Positions 43,337-54,183 of a stretch of DNA of 64,000 nucleotides are shown here, one piece after another. Positions within the stretch are counted from its first letter, which is position 1. Every line of letters starts with the position of its first letter. The stretch comes from Aquilaria yunnanensis (Eukaryota; Streptophyta; Magnoliopsida; Malvales; Thymelaeaceae): the NCBI GenBank assembly GCA_039654915.1, contig JBDJPA010000013.1:1-64000 (forward strand), read 5' to 3'. The translations under genes and the position numbers were made by a program. Under the pieces are notes generated by a model. It did not search any database and was not told the DNA's origin. It saw only the letters and a list, made by a program, of their open reading frames with translations.

Positions 43337-43885
43337 CTATAAGTCGGGGATTTGCTTCCCATCTAGTTTTCTTACAAACTGACAAACGGGGTCGTTTAAA
43401 ATCACATTCCCAAGACTGTAACGGTTTCGTTCTTTATGGTAAGTCCTCCATAAACCGATAATTTCACCTTGCACTTTTCCACAAGAATGCGTTTCAAGAG
43501 TCTCTCGGATATCTTTCAGAGACTCCTTACGCAGGCCATTCTTAATGAATTTTCTTTTATCTTCACGATTTATGGAGATGTATCCTAAAGAGCGACATTT
43601 AGTATTACAATTCCATCGCCCACATTTATAACACACGCCTAGTCTCTTTGCTCTTCGCCTTTTGGCATAACGGCTTTTACCTAAACCGGGCATGCGGGGC
43701 ATAAATGCATCTGGAACTTCACCCGCCAAACGGACCTTAGCTTCAATTATCCACTGCACATTGTCGGGAATGCCTTTGCGTGTAAAAACTCTGATTCTTT
43801 CACATCTAGCAAGGTAGATCTTTTTAAGGACTTTTAGTGGGAGGGAAGGAAAGTATTTTCGCAGTACAGAAAGAGTAGAATCCAT
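43337..43885 (-). CDS. NABP-like zinc-finger protein, beta type (element D)
   Basis: Intact 182-aa ORF (MDSTLSVLRKYFPSLPLKVLKKIY). Beta marks: FTRKGIPDNVQWIIEAK, a strongly basic run KSRYAKRRRAKR (70-81), finger CYKCGRWNCNTKC (85, 88, 93, 97), YISINREDKRKF, and the ending KLDGKQIPDL. Middle gene of the alpha-beta-gamma series. TATAAAT at 44006-44012 lies about 120 bases upstream. It is the only full-length pure beta gene in the window and the best reference for the mosaic gene of elements B and B'. Function is inferred only from the viral-type motif. Confidence 0.83.
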   Translation of the reverse strand: MDSTLSVLRKYFPSLPLKVLKKIYLARCERIRVFTRKGIPDNVQWIIEAKVRLAGEVPDAFMPRMPGLGKSRYAKRRRAKRLGVCYKCGRWNCNTKCRSLGYISINREDKRKFIKNGLRKESLKDIRETLETHSCGKVQGEIIGLWRTYHKERNRYSLGNVILNDPVCQFVRKLDGKQIPDL

Positions 43886-44174
43886 TGATGAGAGAAGAAT
43901 TTGAGAGAAGAGGGAAATGAATCAGTTATTGCAGGAAACTGGAATAATCGACTTTAGAAGTCACGGGGTATCTTATCTGTTGTTTAATCAGAAGGAAGAA
44001 CACGCATTTATAGTGATGAAAAGGGATAACGTGTCGATTACACTTAGGGGAGCATGTACATCTGTCAAAAGAAAATGCAAATTTTTCCAAATATAACAAA
44101 CTGTATGTACAGTAATTGTGACTGTGGCTCACATCTTCCACTGGTTTTACGTCCAGTAACGGCATTAACGGCTT
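43886..44174 (-). promoter_or_regulatory. Spacer with TATA box upstream of NABP beta (element D)
   Basis: TATAAAT at 44006-44012 (minus strand), with a CATGTAC...CAGTAATTGTGAC block at 44053-44123 and the ACTGG...CCAGT dyad after alpha. Confidence 0.5.
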
Positions 44175-44724
44175 CTATGAGTCGAGGATCTGCTTCCCAT
44201 CCAGCTTTCTTACAAGCCGGCAAACAGGGTCGTTTAAAGTCAGATTCCCGGGACTGTAACGGTCTCGTTCTTCATGAAAAATACTCCATAAATCAAGAAT
44301 TTCACGTTGCACAGATCCACAAGAATGCGTCTCAAGAGTCAATTGGATATCATCCAATGAGTCCTTACTCAAGCCATTCTTGATGAACCGTATTTTATCT
44401 TCTCGATTATTGGAGATCATTCCTAAAGAACGACACCTAGTCTTACAAGTCCACCTACCACATTTATGGCAGACTTGTAATCTTTTCGCTCTTCTTTTTC
44501 TGGCATAAGAACTTTTGCCAACACCAGGCATGTAAGACACAAATGCCTCTGGGATTTCGCCTGCCAGACGAACCTTAGCTTCAATTAACCACCGCACATC
44601 TTCAGGGATTCCTTTATGCATCAGAGCTCTTAATCGTTCACAGCGAACTCGGTAGATCTTTTTTTAGGATGTTCATTGGGAGAGAAGGGAAATACTTTCG
44701 CAAGGCAGAAAAAGTAGGATCCAT
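44175..44724 (-). pseudogene. NABP-like alpha copy with N-terminal frameshift (element D)
   Basis: The start (44722-44724, MDPT) and the 148 codons from 44621 to 44175 are intact. A run of seven T at 44659-44665, where element C has six, shifts the frame after about residue 19. An internal Met at codon 35 (MHKGIPEDV) could restart and would keep the basic run and finger. All other alpha features are as in element C. The extra base lies in a homopolymer and may be a read error. Confidence 0.82.
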
Positions 44725-46090
44725 TTTCTAGGAGGAAGTAAAAGAAAGAAGGGGTGAAGGTATCAGTTATTATGGGCAACTGAGAGAACCGACTTGAGAG
44801 TCACGGAGTACCGTATCCGCCGTTTAACCGGAAAAGTGGATTCTGCTTTATTTTAGTATCATAGATATTTCTTATCTTTGATATCTCATCAGGCATGACA
44901 TTGATCCAGTCCTTGATTATTGAATCCATTGTCTGCTTTGGACGACAATATTTCTCGATATCCGCACTTATCTTTGACCATAGTTATTTCTTATCTTGGA
45001 TACCGCTAAGCTGGCGTCAATTCTGTCCATCCCGGTGTAGCCTCGATTATTGAATTGATTACCAGGATTTTGACAATATTGTCTACTTTATCCTTGAATT
45101 GCTGATGGGGCTGGGTCCACTATATCAGCTGTGCATCCAGCGGTAGATTGGTAAAAACGGATGTCACTGAGACGTCAGCTTATACTGCTGTGACTGTGCG
45201 GTGGATACGCTTCCCATTTGATCCTTGTTCTGTATGCCATGCATGCATGATGTGAAATGCATGAATGCAGAGCATGTGTAACTGATGGATTTATTTTTTA
45301 TATCTTTGCTTTACTGGATCCTCTTTGTAATTGCCTTCTATCGTTGAATCTCTTTATGCTTTCCAACTGTTGTCCATTGTTTCACTTTCCAGCTGTTGTT
45401 CATTGTCTTGCTTTCCAGCTGTTGTTCATTGTCTCGCTTTCCAGCTATTGTCCATTGTCTCAAAAGCCTAACTCTTTTCAAAAATCTTCTTTCCTTGATT
45501 TGTTCTTAAATTTTGGCTTCAATTTCCTTAATGTCCGCCTCGTACTTTATGCCTCCCTGGATAATTGTCCCTGTTGAGATATTCGTGAGTATGATTCTTT
45601 CTTGCTGACATGGACGTGTTAAGACTTCTGAAGCGATCATTCAGGCTACCACCAAGGCTATCTCCCAAAGATTTGTTACTCCTTCTTCTTTGTTAGCCTA
45701 TGTTCTGTGCCGCTCGCAAAACAGGACCTCAATCTTACCTGTTTTAATTCATAAAGCTTATCAAAGTAATCTACGGTCTTTCTTTTTTCTAAGTTTTAAT
45801 TATTACTATTCTTCCTTCAAAAGTCACAATTTATTGCACACTTAAGGCTAGTAGGAATGTGAGATTCGAAGGAAAAGAACTGGATAGAAGCGACTTTAGC
45901 ATTTTGAACGTGAGAATCTAAGGTAAGTTAAAGAGAATTGGCTTTTATTTATGGGTAAAAGAATATGAAAATCTTGGGTACAGATAGATAATGAAAGTGT
46001 AAGGGAAGAAAGCTCTCTTTGATAACTTTGATCAAATAAACTTTGGTAACCCTGTATCCACTTCTCCCCTTCTGTTCGAAAATTTCTTCA
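44725..46090 (-). other. Region between integrase and NABP alpha (element D)
   Basis: About 1.4 kb without a gene, holding the ~140-bp repeats (44860-45110), short CTTTCCAGCTGTTGTTCATTG repeats (45360-45460) and AT-rich DNA. It links the integrase stop (46091) to the first cargo gene, so it probably holds the alpha promoter. Confidence 0.6.
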
Positions 46091-49000
46091 TTATGCAAAG
46101 TATTTCTTTACTGCATCCGAATTTACTGGCTTCGGTAATTCTCGTCCATCCATTTCTGTCAGAATTAGTGCCCCTCCTGAAAATGCTTTCTTCACGACAT
46201 ATGGCCCGTCATAATTTGGTGTCCATTTTCCTCTTGAATCATGTTGCATGGGTAAAATTTTCTTGAGCACTATGTCACCTTCGTGAAATTGTCGTGGGCG
46301 AACCTTTTTGTTGTAAGCACGAATCATCCTTCTTTGATAAAGTTGCCCATGGCAGAGGGCTATCATTCTTCTTTCATCAATTAGATTTAATTGCTCGTAT
46401 CTAGCTTTGACCCATTCTGCTTCTCCTAATTGAGTATCCATTAGTACCCTTAATGAAGGAATTTCAACTTCGATAGGCAATACAGCCTCCATACCGTATA
46501 CCAGAGAAAAAGGTGTTGCTCCAGTAGAAGTACGGGTAGAAGTTCTATAAGCATGCAGTGCAAAAGGTAACATCTCATGCCAGTCCTTGTAAGTGACGAT
46601 CATCTTTTCAACAATTCTCTTGATATTTTTATTGGCCGCTTCTACTGCACCATTCATCATCGGTCGATAAGGTGCTGAATTGAGATGCTTGATTTTGAAT
46701 TGCCGGCACAAAGTCTGCATCATTGCATTATTCAGGTTCGTGGCATTGTCTGAGATGATACACTCTGGCGGTCCATAGCGACAAATGATTTCTTTCTTAA
46801 TGAACCGGCATACCACCTTTTGAGTTACGCTTGCATAAGACACAGCTTCTACCCATTTAGTAAAGTAGTCAATTGCAACTAGGATGAATTTGTGACCATT
46901 GGAAGCTTTAGGGGTAATCGCTCCAATAACATCGATTCCCCACATGGCAAAAGGCCAAGGTATTGCTGTTACATTAAGAGGAACAGGTGGAGCTTGGATC
47001 TTGTTGGCATATATTTGGCATTTGTGACATTTTCTTACGTGATTGACGCAATCACTTTCCAATGTGAGCCAATAGTAACCAGCCCTCATTATTTGTCTTG
47101 CCATAGTATGACCACTAGTGTGTGCTCCACATATTCCAGAATGAACTTCTTCCATGATCTTTCGTGCTTCATGAGTATCTACACAGCGAAGTAGCATCGA
47201 GTCTGGGGTTTTCTTGTAAAGTATGTCTAGGTTTAAAAGAAAACCCATTGACAATCTTCGTAGAAATTTCTTGTCATTTTCTGATACTTCTGGTGGATAT
47301 ACTCTTTCTTGGAGGTATTTCTTGATATCGTGATACCAAGGCTTTCCATCCAATTCTTCTTCGATGCTCATGCAATAAGCTGGAGAATCTATTATTCTCA
47401 TCTCGAATATAGGAGTATGCTCGGGGTCACTGATCTTGTACATAACAGCCAAAGTAGCTAAAGCATCCGGTATTTGATTATCTTCCCTTGGAAGATGATG
47501 GAAGCTTATACTGTTGAATTTTCGAGCCAAGTTTAGTATGAGCTTTTGGTAAGGGATCAATTTTGAATCTCTTGTCTCCCATTCTCCATTGATTTGATAT
47601 ATGACTAATGCGGAATCCCCATAGACTCGGAGATCTCGCACTTTCAAATCCAATGCCATTTGGAGTCCCATAGCACATGCTTCATACTCTACTATATTGT
47701 TGGTACAAGGAAATGTAATTTTTGCTGTGAGGGGAAACTGCTCTCCGCTTGGAGAGATGAGTATAGCTCCGATCCCTTGTCCCAAAGCATTAGATGCTCC
47801 ATCGAATGCCATTTTCCATGTTTCATTTTCTTCATCGACTTCCTGTTCTATCGTCATTATATCTCCATCAGGAAAGTCCATTCTCATGGGCCCATAATCC
47901 TCTAATGCTCTATCAGCCAGATATTCAGCGATCACACTTCCTTTTACGGCCTTTTGGGTGACATACTGTATGTCGTATTCAGATAACAGCATTTGCCATT
48001 TTGCAATCCTGCCTGATAAAGCGGGTTTCTCGAAAATGTACTTAATGGGGTCAGTCTTGGAGATCAGTAATGTTGTGTTGTTGAGCATGTAGTGTCGTAG
48101 TCGATGTGCTACCCATGCAAGGGCACAACAGGACTTTTCTACTATTGAGTATTTAGCTTCATATGTGGTAAGCTTTTTGCTCAAATAGTAAATTGCATGC
48201 TCCTTCTTGCTTGTCTCATCACGTTGACCCAATACGGATCCTAATGAAGAATCCTGTATGGATAAATATAGAATCAACGGTTCTCCGGATCGAGGTGGTA
48301 TCAAGACTGGTGGATTTGATAGATATCGTTTGATTTTCTCGAACGCTTCTTGGCATTCGTTATTCCACTCAATCGGATTGTTCTTCTTTAGTGATTTGAA
48401 AAGCGGTTCACACTTGGACGTCAATTGTGATATGAACCTTGCTATGAAGTTGATTCTACCCAGAAAACTTCTTACTTGTTTTGGAGTCTTCGGGGGTTGC
48501 ATTTCTTGTATCGCTTTGACTTTACTCGGGTCAACTCGAATCCCGTCCTTGCTGACTATGAAACCCAATAACTTTCCTGAGGAGGCTCCAAAAGTACATT
48601 TGGCAGGATTCAACTTCAATTGATATTTGCAAAGTCTATCGAATAGTTTTCTTAGCACTTTTAGATGCCCCCCAGCAGTGAAAGTTTTGGCGATCATGTC
48701 GTCCACATATACTTCAATTTCTTTATGCATCATGTCATGGAACAACGTGACCATGGCTCTTTGATATGTAGCACCAGCATTCTTTAACCCGAAAGGCATC
48801 ACCTTATAGTAGAAGGTACCCCAAAGGGTAATAAAAGCAGTTTTTATCATGTCATCTGGATCAAGTTTGATTTGATTGTATCCAGAAAAACCATCCATGA
48901 AGGAAAAGTAGGAGTTTCCTGCGGTATTATCCACCAGTGTATCAATATGAGGAAGTGGGAAGTTATCTTTAGGACTGGCTTCGTTCAAAGGCCGGTAGTC

Positions 49001-49520
49001 CTGACAAACTCTTAGTTTCCCACTTTCTTTCTTTTCGACTGGGACAATGTTAACCACCCATTCTGTATATTCAGCGACCCCAAGAAATCCTGCATCCCAC
49101 AGCTTTCGAATCTCGTCTTTTACTCTTAAGATTAACTCCGGCTTTAATCTTCGTAACTTCTGTCTGACAGGCTTCGCCCCAGGCTTCAAAGGTATTTTGT
49201 GTAGTACTATGTCTGAGCTTAAGCCGGGCATATCTTGGTATGACCAAGCGAATACATCCACATATTCTTTCAATAAATGGACTAATTCTTCTTTTTCTTC
49301 AGGAGGGAATAAAGTGCCAATCTTGACTTCTTTTACATCCTGACTGTCTCCTAGGTTGAATACCTCAGTTGGTTCTTGACTTGTTGCTCTTTCTTTTTCA
49401 TCTTGCTCAATCATTTTTAATAGCTCAGGAGATACTTGAAGATCTTCGTCGTCCGAGTCGGTAGTGTTTACAGGATTATCAAAGTTCATTCTTTCATTGT
49501 CATCAAAGAGAGTTTTGGGT
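46091..49520 (-). CDS. Retrotransposon pol exon: RT, RNase H, second RNase H, integrase (element D)
   Basis: Uninterrupted frame. Counted from the internal Met at 49489: RT with VCQDYRPLN (161-169), FMDGFSGYNQ and YVDD (261-264); a degenerate Ty3-type RNase H (about 400-510); a second, archaeal-type RNase H with D563, E603, D625 and D675; integrase HHCC finger (about 772-824) and core D853, D914, E950 with 35 residues between the last two. The tandem RNase H domains mark the Tat/Ogre branch. No chromodomain. The frame is open upstream of the Met to the 3' splice site at 49521 and joins the protease exon in frame. Reverse-transcribes and integrates the element. All catalytic residues are present, so the loss of activity seems due to the broken 5' part. 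Confidence 0.95.
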
Positions 49521-49719
49521 CTGCATTATCCAGAGAGAAAAGAAAGAGAAGAGAAAAAAAATGGCACGAATGAGATGGATGCAAACTGGTACTTTATTTA
49601 CAATGTGCATAAATCACAATTTTATTGGAATAAAAAGCAATAACTAAAAGGTTCACTTAAACAAAGACTACACCCTATTGATTGAACCTTTCTTTAGGAG
49701 GTTTTTACTATTAGATTAC
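49521..49719 (-). other. Gag-pol intron (199 bp, GT-AG) between protease and RT
   Basis: The donor CAAA/GTAATC overlaps the stop of the protease frame. The acceptor is a long pyrimidine tract ending TAATGCAG. Splicing joins ...ESFPK directly to PKTLFDDNERMNF... without a frame change. Ogre elements are known for an intron at just this place, removed from only part of the transcripts. Unspliced RNA gives Gag-Pro alone; spliced RNA gives Gag-Pro-Pol. Confidence 0.85.
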
Positions 49720-51640
49720 TTTGGAAAGCTTTCGATTATAACAGGCAGTTCTATCGCCTCCCAATTGTTCAGCACATCCCGTGGGCCACAAGGTTGAATG
49801 AGCTCCTCCTCTTCAGGTGAATCGCTGATGATTGCCTGAATAGAAAGACTTTCAAAAGACTTGTTGATGTTGATAGTCAGCTTGCCTTCATTGTCATTTT
49901 TCGGAATGAGACCACCACTCACGAACGTTTCGGTGATTTCAGGGATATCCAGATTTCTTTCCTGGAGAGGATGCCCTGTTAATCGTGCAATCCTCTTTTC
50001 TCTCTTTTCAGCTATTGCCTTCATTTTATCATGTCTTGTCGGTGTGAAGCCTAGGCCGTATTTCCCTTCATTTGCGGATATTTTCAATGGCTCTGGGATT
50101 CCTTGTAAATCTTGTCCCAAACCTAACCCTGGTGAGTATCCTTCTTTTATCATGAGTTTGGCGACCATGCGACTTGTTTTAGAGATGTTAGGAACGGGTT
50201 CTTCTCCATATTCACTGACATAAGCAGCATTGACAATCTCAAAAGACCTGAAGGAGCAATCAGGTATATTTTCATTGACCTCAACATATTGAGCATCCGC
50301 AGGTCTAGATAGCAGAATGTCTTCTTCAGCAAAGACTGTGATTATCTTTCCTTCAATGATGAATTTCATTTTTTGATGTAATGAGGAAGGAATTGCTCCA
50401 GCCATATGGATCCATGGTCTTCCCAGCAGACAAGTATAAGATGGAGAAATGTCCATGACTTGGAATGTGATATGGAAAAGACAGGGACCAATCCCAATTG
50501 GTAGCTCTATTTCTCCAACCACATCTCTCTTTGTTCCGTCAAATGCTCGAACAACAATATGACTGTTGTTGAGGTGTGATGGGTCTAAACCGATCTTATG
50601 TAAAGTTTCTAATGGCATTACATTTAGAGCTGATCCATTGTCGATCAGAACTCTAGCCATAATCCGATCTTTGTATTTAATCGAAATATGTAGAGCCTTA
50701 GAGTGACCCCTTCCTTCTGCTGGTATCTCATCGTCAGTGAATGTGATGAGATTTTGTGCCGTGATGTTGTTGACAAGGTGGTCAAAGTTGTTCACGGAGA
50801 TATCTTGTTCAACATAAGCCTTATTCAGGACTTTGAGAAGAGCTTCTCGATGGGCATCAGAACTTAAGAGTAATGAAAGTATGGAGATCTTTGCTGGCAG
50901 ACGGTTCAACTGCTCCACGATACTGTATTCACTTTGCTTTATGAGTTTGAGAAACTCAGTAGCTTGTTCATCTGTTACTGCTCGAGGCATCTCTTGCTCT
51001 TTAGATGTGTTAATAGGTCCATTTGCTGGATCCGTAACATTCTTCTCTTGTTGGAGCTTGTTCATTTGCTCGGGAGAATAACACCGACCGCTTCTAGTCA
51101 TGCCCCCAACTTCTAACGGAGTTGATGTGATGTTAGAAGTATAGCCATAGTTCCATGGAACAGTTTTGTCTGATTTGTATGGGAATGGCTTTGGAACTTG
51201 AATTCTTAAAGGCTTGAGAGCAGATTTTGAGATTGGAATGACTAGTGGCCTTGGCATGATATTGACTTCTTGTTCTTTAATTATCACATTCACGTCATCC
51301 TCTTTATCTGACATAAAAACGATGATTTGGGAGGAGTCCATGAGACTTTGTAGACTTTTACGGAATTCTGGGCATTCTTGGATAGAATGATTCTTACTGT
51401 TATGAAAGTTGCACCATTCCTCATGCTCGACTTCTTTATTTCCAGAAGACTTTCCTGTGATAATCCCTTCTTTCACAAGGCATGAATATACATGCTTAAG
51501 AGGGGTTATGATATCATTGACTGTTTTCTTCATCGGCCAGTATTCTTCCATCATATTGACTGGTTTGGCTTGATGAGGAGGCAATGGATTATGAGTGACG
51601 TTTGGTTCATCGGAAGTTCCACGATTTGGGTACCGTTTAA
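49720..51640 (-). CDS. Gag C-terminus, protease and G-patch exon (element D), 5' truncated
   Basis: Open over more than 622 codons; the frame continues upstream without an ATG to a TGA near 51640. Numbered from codon 51584: a degenerate zinc-knuckle-like CNFHNSKNHSIQEC (58-71), a retropepsin with LIDNGSALNVMP (Asp315; DNG instead of the usual DTG/DSG) and the flap-side LLGRPWIH, and a G-patch (about 470-513, GYSPGLGLGQDLQG...GLGF), a domain known in this retroelement branch. The capsid part of Gag, leader, PBS and 5' LTR are missing: at 51687 the sequence turns into hairpin repeats. The product would be incomplete, so element D now needs Gag from elsewhere. Confidence 0.88.
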
Positions 51641-51686
51641 TTGTTCAGCAGTTCTTACCAAATTAATTGTTAGTATCAATAAATTG

Positions 51687-54180
51687 TCGAGGTTAAGGGT
51701 CCTACCTTAGAACCTCGACAATAGGAACTCTCCTATCGTTTGAAGGAAAATTGATGATTTTGAGGTTAAGGGCCCTACCTTAGAACCTCGACGATAGGAA
51801 CTCTCCTATCGTTTGAAGGAAAATTGATTGTTTTTGAGGTTAAGGGTCCTACCTTAGAACCTCGACAATAGGAACTCTCCTATCGTTTGAAGGAAAATTG
51901 ATGATTTTGAGGTTAAGGGTCCTACCTTAGAACCTCGACGATAGGAACTCTCCTATCGTTTGAAGTAAAATTGATTGAATGAGGTTAAGGGTCCTACCTT
52001 AGAACCTCGACGATAGGAACTCTCCTATCGTTTGAAGGAAAATTGATGATTTTGAGGTTAAGGGCCCTACCTTAGAACCTCGACGATAGGAACTCTCCTA
52101 TCGTTTGAAGGAAAATTGATGATTTTGAGGTTAAGGGTCCTACCTTAGAACCTCGACAATAGGAACTCTCCTATCGTTTGAAGGAAAATTGATGATTTTG
52201 ATGTTAAGGGTCCTACCTTAGAACCTCGACGACAGGAACTCTCCTATCGTTTGAAGGAAAATTGTTTGAATGAGGTTAAGGGTCCTACCTTAGAACCTCG
52301 ACGATAGGAACTCTCCTATCGTTTGAAGGAAAATTGATGATTTTGAGGTTAAGGGCCCTACCTTAGAACCTCGACGATAGGAACTCTCCTATCGTTTGAA
52401 GGAAAATTGATGATTTTGAGGTTAAGGGCCCTACCTTAGAACCTCGACGATAGGAACTCTCCTATCGTTTGAAGGAAAATTGATGATTTTGAGGTTAAGG
52501 GTCCTACCTTAGAACCTCGACGATAGGAACTCTCCTATCGTTTGAAGGAAAATTGATGATTTTGAGGTTAAGGGTCCTACCTTAGAACCTCGACGATAGG
52601 AACTCTCCTATCGTTTGAAGGAAAATTGATGATTTTGAGGTTAAGGGTCCTACCTTAGAACCTCGACAATAGGAACTCTCCTATCGTTTGAAGGAAAATT
52701 GATGATTTTGAGGTTAAGGGCCCTACCTTAGAACCTCGACGATAGGAACTCTCCTATCGTTTGAAGGAAAATTGTTTGAATGAGGTTAAGGGCCCTACCT
52801 TAGAACCTCGACAATAGGAACTCTCCTATCGTTTGAAGGAAAATTGATGATTTTGAGGTTAAGGGCCCTACCTTAGAACCTCGACGATAGGAACTCTCCT
52901 ATCGTTTGAAGGAAAATTGATTGTTTTTGAGGTTAAGGGTCCTACCTTAGAACCTCGACAATAGGAACTTTCCTATCGTTTGAAGGAAAATTGATGATTT
53001 TGAGGTTAAGGGCCCTACCTTAGAACCTCGACGATAGGAACTCTCCTATCGTTTGAAGGAAAATTTTTTGAATGAGGTTAAGGGTCCTACCTTAGAACCT
53101 CGACGATAGGAACTCTCCTATCGTTTGAAGGAAAATTGATGATTTTGAGGTTAAGGGTCCTACCTTAGAATCTCGACGATAGGAACTCTCCTATCGTTTG
53201 AAGTAAAATTGATTGAATGAGGTTAAGGGTCCTACCTTAGAACCTCGACGATAGGAACTCTCCTATCGTTTGAAGGAAAATTGATGATTTTGAGGTTAAG
53301 GGCCCTACCTTAGAACCTCGACGATAGGAACTCTCCTATCGTTTGAAGGAAAATTGATGATTTTGAGGTTAAGGGTCCTACCTTAGAACCTCGACAATAG
53401 GAACTCTCCTATCGTTTGAAGGAAAATTGATGATTTTGATGTTAAGGGTCCTACCTTAGAACCTCGACGACAGGAACTCTCCTATCGTTTGAAGGAAAAT
53501 TGTTTGAATGAGGTTAAGGGTCCTACCTTAGAACCTCGACGATAGGAACTCTCCTATCGTTTGAAGGAAAATTGATGATTTTGAGGTTAAGGGCCCTACC
53601 TTAGAACCTCGACGATAGGAACTCTCCTATCGTTTGAAGAAAAATTGATGATTTGAGGTTAAGGGCCCTTCCTTAGAACCTCGACGATAGGAACTCTCCT
53701 ATCGTTTGAAGGAAAATTGATGATTTTGAGGTTAAGGGCCCTACCTTAGAACCTCGACGATAGGAACTCTCCTATCGTTTGAAGGAAAATTGATGATTTT
53801 GAGGTTAAGGGTCCTACCTTAGAACCTCGACAATAGGAACTCTCCTATCGTTTGAAGGAAAATTGATGATTTTGATGTTAAGGGTCCTACCTTAGAACCT
53901 CGACGACAGGAACTCTCCTATCGTTTGAAGGAAAATTGTTTGAATGAGGTTAAGGGTCCTACCTTAGAACCTCGACGATAGGAACTCTCCTATCGTTTGA
54001 AGGAAAATTGATGATTTTGAGGTTAAGGGCCCTACCTTAGAACCTCGACGATAGGAACTCTCCTATCGTTTGAAGAAAAATTGATGATTTGAGGTTAAGG
54101 GCCCTTCCTTAGAACCTCGACGATAGGAACTCTCCTATCGTTTGAAGGAAAATTGATGGAATGAGGTTAAGGAAATCTCC
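51687..54180 (-). repeat. Large R1 hairpin array with higher-order periodicity
   Basis: About 34 R1 monomers of ~73 bp. A marked variant pair (GATGTTAAGG with GACGACAGG, followed by TTTGAATGAGG) recurs at about 52200, 53438 and 53874, showing amplification in blocks of several monomers. It is joined on one side to truncated gag-pro of D and on the other to the LTR of B' with the outer ~20 LTR bases missing. No LOG or PPT is attached, so it is an array detached from its element. Confidence 0.88.
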
Positions 54181-54183
54181 AGC

